Shown: positions 47,201-57,976 of the stretch, one piece after another
How the letters are laid out: each line of letters opens with the position of its first letter
Position numbering within the stretch: the stretch's first letter is position 1
Assembly (NCBI GenBank): GCA_905250115.1
Contig: CAJNOI010000145.1
Span: 1-64,000 of the forward strand
DNA: 64,000 bases
Direction: 5' to 3'
Origin: Adineta steineri
Taxonomy: Eukaryota; Rotifera; Eurotatoria; Adinetida; Adinetidae
The notes under the pieces: generated by a model
Seen by the model: only the letters and a program-made list of their open reading frames with translations
Told to the model about the DNA's origin: nothing
Databases searched by the model: none
Program-made: the position numbers and the translations under genes

Positions 47201-47707
47201 CTTTTTTCTAAAAGCAGAGGGTACCCCCCTCCCGCTCGCGCCGCCGCTGACTAATATCTCTTTTAATTTGATCTGATAAAAAAATAAAATTTGAATATTT
47301 TTCTCATAATAATTTGTGCTCTGGCTTAAATACAAGAAAATATCAATAAAACTTTTTTGTTTTGTTGACATTCTAAGGAGAAAATACGGAAAATGTTCTA
47401 TAGTGTATTAATATAGAAATAGTCGTCTCAGAATTCTCTTTGTCAGATTAAATTCCAGTAGAAATAAATTATCTTTTTTCTCTTTCTTTCCCAACACAAT
47501 ATGATAAGAATCATTTGAGAGATATTTATTTCTAATAGAAACTATTGATTTGATTTTGATTGTTTGATATGTATATTTATTATCGAAAGAGAATTATGTT
47601 TTAATATCAGTGAACATAAATCATTAAAACTTACCTGCAGCATTTGTTATTTCATGAAGAGTGATTAGAATGTAGAACCATATCTTCAACATGCTATCAA
47701 CTGTCAT
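41211..47707 (-). CDS. Mosaic receptor: NHL propeller - four repeat domains - 7TM, seven exons
   Basis: Exons 47707-47635, 46837-45953, 45207-44821, 44582-44196, 43450-43061, 42747-42376 and 42322-41211. Every junction is phase 1, total 3,606 nt, 1201 residues. Exon 1: signal peptide (alternative Met at 47692). Exon 2 (res 25-319): NHL-type propeller with units such as PRGIFVTISFDLYVADCFND. Exons 3-6 (res ~320-831): four homologous domains of 124-130 residues. Each has NYYYETI/V near the start, TYILVVTT-xxPN-xTG in the second half and ends N-I-T-x-N-P/R-I; they resemble bacterial pre-peptidase C-terminal beta-sandwiches. Exon 7 (res 832-1201): 7TM region with NACVAVERAVNV at TM3 (E-R motif) and a long loop 2. 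One domain per symmetric exon points to growth by exon duplication and shuffling. A large-ectodomain receptor, probably for an extracellular ligand or matrix; no GPS cleavage motif seen. Ligand unknown. Confidence 0.85.
42779..42856. repeat. Telomere-like palindrome 16 (intronic)
   Basis: GAGGGTGTGGGTGGGTGTGG, ~30-nt loop, then AACATCCACACCGTCACCC. It lies within the 313-nt intron between repeat-domain exons 5 and 6 of the mosaic receptor. Confidence 0.7.
45521..45610. repeat. Telomere-like palindrome 17 (intronic)
   Basis: GGGTGCGAGTGTGGGTGGG, ~25-nt loop, then GACACCCACACCCTCACC. It lies within the intron between the NHL exon and the first repeat-domain exon. Confidence 0.7.
46955..47249. 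mobile_element. 295-bp hAT-like MITE with perfect 8-bp target duplication
   Basis: Termini CAGTGGCGGCGCGA and (reverse complement of the right end) CAGCGGCGGCGCGA. ACTAATAT occurs directly outside both ends, at 46947-46954 and 47250-47257: an exact 8-bp target-site duplication, as made by hAT transposases. Both ends also carry a GC-rich GAGGGGGG run, unlike the AT-rich surroundings. No transposase inside. It sits in intron 1 of the mosaic receptor. Confidence 0.9.
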
Positions 47708-49501
47708 TTTTGAAAAATATTCTTCCTATGATATTATATTATTCGGTATGATTATTAAATGAAGACAGAGAGAAATAAAAATATATTTTATTTTATTTTT
47801 CTTTCTTTTATACGTAAATACGATTGGATGAACGAGTAATGTTAACATATTTGATCAAAACCTTTTTAACTAGCAGAAGTATTTCTGGTGAAGGAACCCA
47901 GACTTGACGTGACAATTAGAACAAATATAAGAATCATATCTACATGTTTTCTTCTAATATAATAGTACGCATGATAAGTAAATGTATCTAAATCGTGATA
48001 GAAAGAACCTCCTCATATTTCATACGAGACAATTTCAGATATAATCAGGATGTATGTGTGGAAGAAACGTTTTTGTGATATTCATATCCACACACCCTGA
48101 TGAATACTTTTGTTAGTAATATTTTATAACTATTGTCAGTTTTTGGATTATATGTCATACACGATCTTCTATTCCAGTTAATATATCGAAGGATGTGAGC
48201 GAGGATGAATCTTGATGTTTAGCTGAAATAGTAGTCATATTTGCAACTTTGCTCACATTCATTCTTTATTTTACTAAATCTTCTGATTTTATATCAATTA
48301 TTTCAAAAAAAAGGATGCTATTAACATAATTCAAAGTAAAAATAATCTTTGCGTTTAATCTAAAATTCAGTTTGAGTTCATTATGAAACAATCGATTGTA
48401 ATAGTTTTTCTCTTATAAATGAATTCTTTATTGTTTGTATGTTAATTATAAAACATCTTAATCATCATAGCAGAATATATTTGAAAATATAAAAATACTG
48501 TCAACATATTGTGCAATAACTATATTATTTTGATTGTTTTTTTCTTTTAACAATTAAATCATATAATACGTCATATATTTGTCTTTTCTTTAATGATTGA
48601 TTCACACGATTCTGTGTTTTCTTAGTATTCATCTAATATTTCAATGTTCATTAAATATGTAATTATATCGTAATGAATAATAAAAAAACAAATAATTAAA
48701 TATCAAGTTTTTCCTATCTGTTTTTTTTGTTTTGTAAAAATATACTTGAAAATAATTACAAAATTTTCCCAGAAATTCAATTTTAATTTAGTCATGCATA
48801 ATATATTTGTTAGCGCCCAATGTTGGATTCAGAGAAAAATAAATTATCAAATCGATGACACATTCATATATTTAAAGGCTGATATAAGACGGAATTTTGT
48901 GGAAACTGCTCCTGACTCTTTAACTTTTGCATTGCTGATTTTCAAATCAGTTTATCATCAAGAATCAAAATGTGACGTCGATCTCGAGATTAATTCCGAG
49001 TTTTAAGTAAAATGTTTTTAGTCAATCGTAATCTTAGTTTGAACGATAATAGAGATATCTATTTAAATGAATTCTTCTGCTTTTGCGATATCAGAAATAA
49101 AAAAATGGAAGTAACTATCTTGAATATATTCATTTGTTGATATAATTTAAAACATTTCAAAGTCAGGATTTTTACTCTTTAACCAAATGTTAGACTGTTT
49201 TACAGTACTTTTTTTGAAATTATTTACTAAACTATTTTTTCTACTTCACTGATTACAGAAGATACATATCTCAAGTTTTATCACATGCTCATAATACTTA
49301 TGAAAATTAAATGAATAAATAAATCATCTTTTTTCCATTTGTTTTTGAGTAGTCTCTCAAAAAAAACTAGTTTTATTTCTATCTGAGGAAATGTAATTAT
49401 ATCAACTATATAAAGACACCGTCGAAAGCAGTTGCAATACAAACAAATAGTTTTTTTTTCTTTAGTAAAACAATCATTGATCAAGAACAATAACTGCTTT
49501 T
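47708..49501. other. Intergenic between divergent NHL genes
   Basis: AT-rich, one palindrome, no coding exon recognised. The two flanking genes both begin with a signal-peptide exon and an NHL exon and point away from each other. Confidence 0.45.
48049..48103. repeat. Telomere-like palindrome 18 (degenerate)
   Basis: AGGATGTATGTGTGGAAG on the left; CATATCCACACACCCTGATG on the right, ~18-nt loop. Confidence 0.5.
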
Positions 49502-50915
49502 ATGATGATATTATCCATTATCTATTTCTATATTTGTTTATACATTCCGTTGGTTAACAGTCAAAATTCAAGTAAAGATCGAGAAATCATGAATATTTTT
49601 TTCTTTTATTATTCTTATAGGTGTATCAGTTAATCGGCCGAAATTCAGTCCATGTGCAACTTGGAATGCAAATGCTACTACATTTGCAAATAGTACTACA
49701 GTTGGTACAAATCCTGGTGTTGTTTTTGTTGATAGAAATAACACTATCTATGTAACAGATCGAACTTCTTATCGTGTTCAAGTATGGCAAAATGGACAAA
49801 ATAATGTAACAAGAACAGTATCTGGTGGTCTCAATGATCCAATAGGTTTATTTGTATTAAATAATGGTGATATTTATGTTGAAAATGGTAATGTATATAA
49901 TCAAATTAATAAATGGATAATAAATTCAACAAAAAGTACTGTTGTAACATATTTGAGTGGTGGACATTGTTATGGTTTGTTTATTGATATTAATCAAACT
50001 TTATATTGTTCTCTTAAGATTAATCAAGTTCTTAAAATATCTCTCAATAGTACTGGAAATATGACACAATTAGCTGCTGGAAATAGTACTCCTGGAAATA
50101 CAACATATTTGTTAAATTGGCCTCGTGGAATATTTGTTGATATTAATTTGGATTTATATGTAGCTGATGGTGGTAATAATAGAATACAAAAGTTTTCTTA
50201 TGGACAATTGAATGGAACAACAATAGCAGGAAGTGGAACCATAGGAACCTTTAACTTAAATGGACCATCAGATGTTGTTTTAGATGCTGATGGATATTTA
50301 TTTATTGTTGATCAAAATACGAATCGTGTTATTGGTTCAGGTCCTTATGGTTATAGATGTTTAGTTGGATGTTCTCAACAAACAGGTTCAACATCTTCTG
50401 AATTAAATCAACCTTATAGCATGAGTTTTGATAGTCAAGGAAATATTTATGTTACAGATAAAAATAATGCACGAGTACAAATGTTCAATTTAGCAACAAA
50501 TCCAAATTCGTGTAGTAAGTTTTATGAAAATTAGATTTTATTATATATACATTTTTTCCAATAGATATTCTCTCGACACAAACTCCATTGCTGACTAGTA
50601 ATAATCCATCATCATCATTCTCAACTTTGACTAGTTCGAAATCGTCATCAGCACCTTCAATTACAAGTAGTTTAACAATATCGTCTACGCAACTTTCTTC
50701 AACAACAACAACAAGTCCAAGTATTTCTTAAGAGTAATAATCTATATAAATAATCGTATGTATCTATTTTAGTGCAAACTACATCATCATGGAACCAAAT
50801 TATGAGCAGTACAACTCGATGTATTCAGAATTGTGCATTTTCTTCATCAATAACTATTTCTCTATGTTCTAATCTTTTATTGTTATTACTCTTCACTTTA
50901 TATTTATTTCATTAA
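49502..50915 (+). CDS. Secreted NHL-propeller protein with Ser/Thr stalk and probable GPI tail, four exons
   Basis: Exons 49502-49571, 49621-50514, 50565-50720 and 50773-50915; introns of 49-52 nt; all junctions phase 1; 420 residues. Exon 1: signal peptide (MMILSIIYFYICLYIPLVNS). Exon 2 (res ~24-321): NHL propeller closely similar in layout to exon 2 of the mosaic receptor (PRGIFVDINLDLYVADGGNN; both end in a short Asn/Ser-rich stretch before an ...A|GTAAGT donor). Exon 3: Ser/Thr-rich stalk. Exon 4: ends in a hydrophobic run (SLCSNLLLLLLFTLYLFH) with no cytosolic tail, as in GPI-anchor signals; a single C-terminal TM is the alternative. Role: surface-bound ligand binding or adhesion, inferred. 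The second Met (49505) is an equally possible start. Confidence 0.8.
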
Positions 50916-51011
50916 TTAATTATTTATTCCTTCTTCTTCTTATTAATCTCGCAAAAGTTATTAAAATAAAAATAAAATAAAATAAATAATACATCATATA
51001 TAATTTAAAAA

Positions 51012-51640
51012 TTATTTATTAGATGCGGAATGAAGAAAAAATTGTGGATTTAACTTCAAAAATCCATATTCAAAGAAATACGGTCTTCCGTCAACATTAT
51101 TTTCTTTATTGAAAATAACATAATTATTTTTACGCATGAAATCAAATATAACTTGAATAATAGTAATATTTATTGAATGTAATTCAACGAGAATTTATCG
51201 TGGCCATATATTTTTCATTGAATAAGATATCTGCGAAAGAAATGAATATTCCTCACCTTCAACATCAATTTTAAGTATATCGATGGGCCAATGTGTATGA
51301 TCTAATTTCTAAATAATAGTTGACCAAGTTTATAAATTATTCCGTTGAGTATCATTACCACTATCACCCATAGCTCCAATACGTTCAGCATGAGAACAAT
51401 GAAAATTCGGTTCCCAATTTGACACAAAATAGTAACTATTTGAACGTCTTATTAAATTTTCTTTTTCTTGAGTTTAATAAATATATTTACGTTTCTTTCA
51501 AAGATGATTTGATTCACAGACAAGTCCATCACTTTCATTAAGAGATAGTTGTCAATCATCATTATTATAGAAATAAGTTACATGTGAACATAATCGATAG
51601 TTCCAAATTAGTACAATAAATATAAATAACACAATCTAAC
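51012..51640 (-). pseudogene. Decayed methyltransferase (FkbM/METTL24-like)
   Basis: On the minus strand the text NWEPNFHCSHAERIGAMGDS, then DHTHWPIDILKIDVEGEEYS, then ILVELHSINI and a YFFEYGFLKL end reads in one frame through to a TAA at 51012-51014. The central DILKIDVEGEE is the hallmark of FkbM-type and METTL24-like SAM-dependent methyltransferases. The frame is interrupted by at least three in-frame stops (after DTQRNNL, TWSTII and NIWPR), and no start or N-terminal SAM loop is readable, so it is a pseudogene. It lies just downstream of, and opposite to, the NHL/GPI gene. Confidence 0.8.
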
Positions 51641-53130
51641 TTAATGATTTAAATACGATTGAAAATCGAACTACTGGTTTTGACATAGAACAATTCAATT
51701 TTTGTTAATCATAATAAATATTTTATATTTCTACTTCGAACATGCTTCAATTTTACTTGTTTGTAGTTATAGACTTTTTTTTACATGTCATTATTTATTC
51801 TTCTACCATAAATTCAATTATTTTTCTTTTCTGTCAATAATCGAAAAATTCATATTTTGCCATCCTAATGCTTGTCGTCTATACATTGAAAGTAAACTAA
51901 TCATATTCTTACAAATGAAAGAAATTCATAAAATATGATTCGGTTGATGTTAAAGTATAACGAGTCGCTAATCATCTGACTAAAAGATAAAATATTTGTT
52001 AAACTATACTTTGCCACTCTCCATAATTCGAATATAAATTTCTTGTTTTTGATGCTGTTACCATCTGCTTATGTTTATTTACCATGCATTCCATTGTTGC
52101 TAAATAAACACACATATTAACATCGAATTCTTACTTTTTTCATTTCATTTAGATGAAATAACTAAAGAAAAATACATTCTTTTCTACATAGAAGGTTTGA
52201 TCGATGGAGTTATTTCACGTTTTGTATTGTCATTCTGCTTATTTTGAAATGTGCAGGTGTCTATGCTGGTTTTTATTGTTATGAAAGTATGTATTGCCAA
52301 TAATAATTGAAATAAATCTTATATAGTATATATATTCCTTAAATTTAGATATAATCTGTTGTATGAAAGGATGAACTTGTTGCTGTGTAACGTATAAAAA
52401 TTATTAGAAAATTAAACTTATTATTTCTATATGTGTCTCTGATAATTGTTAGTACCTGCGAACTTGTTGTCGGATCATGTAGCAACAATTTTTTTGTCGT
52501 AAAGACACCTCATGTATTTTCATCACCAGGTTTTAAGTCATCCATTTCTACGTCACCATGTGTAGACCAAAATCATTTGGGAATACATTGTATTCTATAA
52601 TGATGAACATTGTGGAATCAATTTCATCCTATTCTTGCAACTCCAGCATCCTTCAAAAGATTGAGTTGGTCTCGTGACGATTCGGTTCGCGAAATTCTGC
52701 AAATTGAGCCCGTTCTAAACTATTCGTAATTCCAACGAATTTTCGAAGTTCTGTTTGATTTCACTTCAACCTAATTCCTTGAATCCCGTTCCAAAACTAT
52801 CTCCTGCTCACATCCTTATGTAGTCTTGTGTAGTTATAGATTAGTAATTGAAACAAGTTAGCAACTTCCGAAAGGAATTTCAAGAACTGAATTCTCGTGA
52901 AATAGGACCAGTTTGTTGAATAATGTTGAAGGGTGTGGGTACGGGTATCTCTACTCTTAACCCACATCCACCCACCCACCCACACCCATTTTTTCAGTTC
53001 AGAAAACTTTCCTTTACTCAGAGAGTAAGTCAAATTACATGGATTGTAAATAAGAATTAGTTAGAAGAAAAGAATAATAATAATATTGCATTCAAATACA
53101 ATAATCTATTTTTAGTTTTATATTATTCAT
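51641..53130. other. Intergenic, one palindrome, no gene seen
   Basis: AT-rich sequence. No exon could be supported here; more methyltransferase fragments further upstream are possible but unrecognisable. Confidence 0.45.
52929..52988. repeat. Telomere-like palindrome 19
   Basis: AAGGGTGTGGGTACGGGTA, ~12-nt loop, then CCCACATCCACCCACCC and CACACCC. It ends ~140 nt before the ART/TPR start codon. Confidence 0.7.
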
Positions 53131-56100
53131 ATGGAACAGCAGATATTAGGAACCCATATCATTGCACGAAATGTTAATTCAGAAGAAGTAACACATGATA
53201 ACGAACCATTTATAGAGATACATTTGGATGAAATATTTGAAATTCAAAAAAATCAAGATCTCATATTCGGAGTTCAAGATGCAAATGGTGTTCAAAAATA
53301 TTTTACGAGAATAAGATCGTTTTATGACCCTGATGCATGCGTTGATTTTATTTCATCATATGAATGGCGAAAGATATTTCTTACACTGACTGATAAATTC
53401 GTTGATATTATACCGTTAATACATGACCTCCCACAAATTGTCTATATATACATATATTCTCTTTCGCCGTGTGAAGTTCAAATTGATATGCAAATATATC
53501 CAAAATTAAGAGCTGTTGTTAATGCAACTTCTCCAGATGCTGACAAACAACTTCTTGGAGACATCGAAACATTTAAACGAGATTTACTAACAATAAATGT
53601 TGTCAATCCAGTTAAACGAAAAACTAAATTACTTACCGATGATACAGTAGAAGATCAAACAGCTATTAACACTTTATCGGTTATTTGGTTTCAAGAAGAT
53701 GATAATGGAAATTCAACTGCAATAACAACTATTGAAAAGAAATTAAATTCAATAAAAAAATTCGTTAAAATCGACGAATGTCGTGATTATATTGATTCAT
53801 TACCTGATGATATTCAGATATCTTTTATTTCACCTAAATTAGATAACGATTCTATGTTATCATTATTTTCTCTAACAAAAATTCGTTTCATTTATATATT
53901 TCAAAGTGAAGAAAACAATGAACCAATATTCTTTCAATCATCAAAAAAAATTCGTGGAATATATTCTAATATTGATAGTTTATGTGATCAATTATGGAAA
54001 GATTACAAAAAATATTCTGACGAGGCTGAAATTTCTATTAGTATTTTTAATAAAGATAAAAATCAAAAAACTCTTCGAAATTTACATGAAGATAATACAC
54101 GGTTTATATGGTTCCAGTTATTAATCGATATTCTAATCAAAATACCCCATAATTATAACACAATGGATGAAATGTTAGCTGAATGTGAAAAATATCAAAT
54201 GAGAACAAACACTTTAGAAAAGAAGAACATCGAAGATCTACGTCAAAATTACCAATCAAGCAAAGCTCTTGAATACTATACAGGTGCCAGCTTTTTATTT
54301 CGCCTATTAAATCAAGCACTTCGTACAGAAAATATTGATCTTATCTTCGTATTCCGTTCTTTCTTAACTGATATGTATAATCAATTACAACAACTATATG
54401 TCAAACAATTTATAAATAATACAACTAGTAGTAGTTTAACTCTTTTTCGAGGTCAATCTATGAACGTCAAGGAATTCAATGTTATTAAGGATAATGTTGA
54501 TCGTTTAATATCAATTAATCAATTTTTTTCAACGACTAAAGATTATGATCTTGCATATATTTTTGCTGGATGCGACGACACCTGTAAATCTACAGATATC
54601 ATATCTGTTGTATTTCAAATTGAAATTGATGATACTCGTCATTCATTAAAAAGGCCGTTTGCTTGTTTAAAAGAATTAAGTAAAGTGGAAGCTGAAGAAG
54701 AAATACTTTTCTCGCCGGGAACAGTATTTCGTATTGAAAACGTGGAAACTATGCCAGGTAATGCTAAAAATTGGTATGTTCAATTGAACTTAGTTAACGA
54801 TGATGCAGAAAATGAATTAAGTAATTTGCGAAATCAATTAGAAAAAGAATATTGCGATGACCCTAGCTTGGCTACACTTGGAGACGTATTGATTCAAATG
54901 GGCGAATATGATAAGGCCGAAAGATATTTACATATTATTATTGAACATACTACACAAAATCCAGAATTTTTAGGTAAGGTTCACATCGGTCTCGGAATTA
55001 CTCATTATAATAGAGGAAACTATCATAAAGCATTGCAACATTATCAACAAGCACTAGAATTTTATTTAAAACTACATTACAAACGTGATCCAGTTGATAA
55101 TATTGGAGTAACCTATACTCATATTGGTTCAACTTATCATGAACTTGGAAATGATCAATTAGCGTTGGAATATTTCAATAAAGCTCTTGATATTCAGAGG
55201 CTACCCAGAAGAAATGCCTATACATTTAATCAAATTGCACTGATATATCAAAACAAGGGTGATTATCATCAAACTTTAGAATACTTTCAAAAAGCATTAA
55301 AAATCGATGAAGAAGTTTTAAATCTCAATAAGTATCATCCAAAGCTAGCTACAGCTTATAATAACATTGGCGATACATATTGTCGCTTAGAAGATTATGA
55401 TAATGCTTTAAAGTGTTTACAACATGCGTTAGATATACGGCTCAAGGGTACAGTTTCAACACATGAAGATCTTGCTGCAATCTATAGCAATCTAAGTTTT
55501 GTTTATTTAAGCAAACGTTGTTTAAAAGAAGCTTTGGAAATGGCTGAAAAGGCACTTGAAATTGATACTAACGCTTTACCCGAGAATCATATGTCTTTAG
55601 CTAACACGCACAATAGCATTGGAACTATTTGTATAGAATATGGTGATCTCAATAAAGCTTCGTTTCATCTGGAAAAAGTAGTCGAGATAATATCAAAATC
55701 TGATGTAAAGAATATTAGTATGGATCATATTCAATATCAAATCAATTATGGTCACTTACAAATACTTAAAGGTAATTATTCAAAAGGAGTAGATATTTTA
55801 GAAAATGTATTAAAAACTCAACTGGAAGTCTTTCCGAATAATTCTCCTCATATTTGTAAAACATATATGGCATTGTCGTTTGCCTATGAAAGGCAGAATG
55901 ACGTATCAAAAGCTCTGGAGTATTTAGAACAATACCTTGAATATGCTCATACCTCATCATTATTAATTAATCGAAATGAATTATCATTCATTCAAGATAA
56001 GTATAACAAGATGAAAACAGCACATACGAAGAACGATGAAAAAGCTACAGAACCATTTTTTGAACAAGTAGCTAAAGACGCTAGCACCAACGGGAGAAAT

Positions 56101-56631
56101 CACATGTTAGCTGATGCAAATAAAAAATCAGAGCGTTTATCGTTAATTGATATTAATAGCCGTATTTGTGAACTTATTGTGACTGGAACTATGAATTCTA
56201 AAACATCAAATTTTGAATCAGCAACGAAAGCCTTCGAAGATGCTATTCTAATTTACAATCAGCGTCCTGAACTTACAATGATAGACGAGCAAAATTTAAA
56301 TGAATCGATGGTTGTTGTATATCATAATTTCGCTCGATTGTATTATCGTCAGGAAGAATGGTTAACAGCTATGCAGCTAACAGAAAAATCACTTCATTTA
56401 GCACTTCGTCAAGAAAAGCAACATTCATTCTTGCCCGAAATTTATAATCTTCTAGGAGTCACTTGCACACGGCTTCAGTTTTACTTAAAAGCTGAATGTT
56501 GTCATAAACTGTCTATTAAAGCAGCTGAAAAAATTCTTCCACCTGATCATCCGGACATTCAACGATATTATAAGCAAATGAATCAATTACAATTTCTAAT
56601 GCAAGCTTATCCAAGCCATGTACTCGATTAA
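53131..56631 (+). CDS. Arginine ADP-ribosyltransferase with TPR repeats (intronless)
   Basis: An 1166-residue protein. Residues ~40-140 and ~185-290 are two diverged copies of the Rossmann-like N-terminal domain also seen in the decayed gene at 15893-16413. The catalytic ART domain spans ~385-560 and shows the R-S-E triad in order: LFRGQ (R440), NQFFSTT (S467) and EAEEEIL (E522-x-E524). The ExE form predicts arginine-type mono-ADP-ribosyltransfer from NAD. From ~585 to ~980 there are about ten TPR units of 34-42 residues (ALEYYxKALxI type, kinesin-light-chain-like spacing), a protein-binding scaffold; another TPR-like block closes the protein (~1040-1150). No signal peptide, so probably cytosolic. 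The TPR part may recruit targets (inference). ART/TPR fusions are a large class in bdelloids, as I recall. All key residues are intact. Confidence 0.9.
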   Translation: MEQQILGTHIIARNVNSEEVTHDNEPFIEIHLDEIFEIQKNQDLIFGVQDANGVQKYFTRIRSFYDPDACVDFISSYEWRKIFLTLTDKFVDIIPLIHDLPQIVYIYIYSLSPCEVQIDMQIYPKLRAVVNATSPDADKQLLGDIETFKRDLLTINVVNPVKRKTKLLTDDTVEDQTAINTLSVIWFQEDDNGNSTAITTIEKKLNSIKKFVKIDECRDYIDSLPDDIQISFISPKLDNDSMLSLFSLTKIRFIYIFQSEENNEPIFFQSSKKIRGIYSNIDSLCDQLWKDYKKYSDEAEISISIFNKDKNQKTLRNLHEDNTRFIWFQLLIDILIKIPHNYNTMDEMLAECEKYQMRTNTLEKKNIEDLRQNYQSSKALEYYTGASFLFRLLNQALRTENIDLIFVFRSFLTDMYNQLQQLYVKQFINNTTSSSLTLFRGQSMNVKEFNVIKDNVDRLISINQFFSTTKDYDLAYIFAGCDDTCKSTDIISVVFQIEIDDTRHSLKRPFACLKELSKVEAEEEILFSPGTVFRIENVETMPGNAKNWYVQLNLVNDDAENELSNLRNQLEKEYCDDPSLATLGDVLIQMGEYDKAERYLHIIIEHTTQNPEFLGKVHIGLGITHYNRGNYHKALQHYQQALEFYLKLHYKRDPVDNIGVTYTHIGSTYHELGNDQLALEYFNKALDIQRLPRRNAYTFNQIALIYQNKGDYHQTLEYFQKALKIDEEVLNLNKYHPKLATAYNNIGDTYCRLEDYDNALKCLQHALDIRLKGTVSTHEDLAAIYSNLSFVYLSKRCLKEALEMAEKALEIDTNALPENHMSLANTHNSIGTICIEYGDLNKASFHLEKVVEIISKSDVKNISMDHIQYQINYGHLQILKGNYSKGVDILENVLKTQLEVFPNNSPHICKTYMALSFAYERQNDVSKALEYLEQYLEYAHTSSLLINRNELSFIQDKYNKMKTAHTKNDEKATEPFFEQVAKDASTNGRNHMLADANKKSERLSLIDINSRICELIVTGTMNSKTSNFESATKAFEDAILIYNQRPELTMIDEQNLNESMVVVYHNFARLYYRQEEWLTAMQLTEKSLHLALRQEKQHSFLPEIYNLLGVTCTRLQFYLKAECCHKLSIKAAEKILPPDHPDIQRYYKQMNQLQFLMQAYPSHVLD

Positions 56632-56875
56632 ATGCCCACTATTGACAGAGTTGAGTTTTTCAAAAGTTAACTATCTTTTATAATGAAATAACATCGCGTT
56701 ACTATAAAAAATCATGAAAGTGACGAAAGATTCTCTTTTTTGTGTGTCTGTGTGTTTCGATTGAATTCTGTACATTAGTTCAATGAGTTATCTACACTGA
56801 GTTATCTTTGAACTATCAGATGAAATCTCATGATTATGGATGCAGGCATGGATGAAGTTGCGAAGCAAACCACCG

Positions 56876-56937
56876 CTGGGTGTGGGTGTGGGAGAGGATG
56901 GTAAAGAAGAAGAGACACCCACACCCACACCCTCAAG
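56876..56937. repeat. Telomere-like palindrome 20 (well matched)
   Basis: GCTGGGTGTGGGTGTGGG, ~22-nt purine-rich loop, then ACACCCACACCCACACCCTC and AAG. About 245 nt past the ART/TPR stop, and directly at the left edge of segmental duplication copy 1. Confidence 0.8.
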
Positions 56938-57493
56938 TTACTACTAAAAGACCGATTATTTCAAGACTTGGTCCTCTATTCTCCTACAAAATGAAATTTT
57001 GAAAGCACGTTTTTTCGATGTTTTGAAGAACAAAACACATTCAAACTCAGAATCAAACTCTAAGCCAAACTGCTTTTTCATTCTGATGAAATTTCTACCC
57101 CTAGTTGCTACTTAGATTGACAGAAGTTTTATTTTGAAGATTCAAATAAGGTAAGACACTAATTAATTCACAATTTCGCACTGATTTGCAACATGTAACT
57201 GGTTTTTTGTAAAAATGTGTACTTGAGAGAAAACTTATATCGAATCTTTCCCGATAACTATCGATTTGAACGTGAGTAGCTCAGAGTATAGTATATTATT
57301 TTTGACGTACTTTTAAAGTTTTTTTTGCGTATTTGTCATACAACTGCTTGCATAATTAATTATGCTAATTTGCCGATATGCGCATCAAAAGCTTTTTGTC
57401 GTCAATGTAACATTCTTGAAAATCATATTTAATTAATTTTGCTAACCACTCTTGACAAATGCAAATAAATAGTATAATCGCAAAAAAATGTAA

Positions 57494-57503
57494 TATAAAA
57501 AGG
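57494..57503 (+). promoter_or_regulatory. TATA box, small secreted protein copy 1
   Basis: TATAAAAAGG, ~90 nt before the ATG at 57590. Its counterpart in copy 2 is at 60235, an equivalent position. Confidence 0.65.
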
Positions 57504-57589
57504 AGAAATAAATTACCTTAATTCAAAAAAAGGAACGAACACAAAAAATATAAGCAAAATCGAATCAACTCACAGTCAAAGACGATAAA

Positions 57590-57976
57590 ATGAAACTGGA
57601 ATATTATATTTTAGTCTCTGCACTGATCGTTGTGACTACCGCACCTCCACCCACGATTCGAGCTACTACAACTTTAGGCCCCACTCGAGCTGCTACAAGA
57701 GCTACAACCGCGATTGCAGCTACCCCAGCTAGACTAATCTTTTTGCCAAACGATCCTAACCGTCCGGTAGCTGACATTGCGACTGCATTAGGTATCACAT
57801 CAGATCAGCTTGTCACCTGCTTCGACGGCGTTATACCAGCTACTAATGGCAGCATACCAGCTCCAGCTCAATTGTTTACAAGCAAGGCAAAACTTTTCAG
57901 CTGTCTTCAAGCATTAAAACCAACCATTACAATTGTTGAGCTAGACAAAGTTATGCTCACATACCGTCTAAAATAA
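57590..57976 (+). CDS. Small secreted Thr/Ala-rich protein, duplicate A
   Basis: A 128-residue intronless protein. The signal peptide (~1-18, MKLEYYILVSALIVVTTA) leads into a Thr/Ala/Pro-rich linker (~18-48). A compact ~78-residue domain follows: FLPNDPNRPVADIATALGIT, a Cys in VTCFDGV, another in LFSCLQA, and a LDKVMLTYRLK end. The two Cys could form one disulfide. The paralogue at 60340 shares the domain and both Cys but has a Pro-rich linker. The linker codons are GC-richer than the surroundings. The C-terminal domain reminds me of small bacterial periplasmic or secreted proteins, which would make it a transfer candidate, but I cannot name a family. Function unknown. Confidence 0.75.
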   Translation: MKLEYYILVSALIVVTTAPPPTIRATTTLGPTRAATRATTAIAATPARLIFLPNDPNRPVADIATALGITSDQLVTCFDGVIPATNGSIPAPAQLFTSKAKLFSCLQALKPTITIVELDKVMLTYRLK

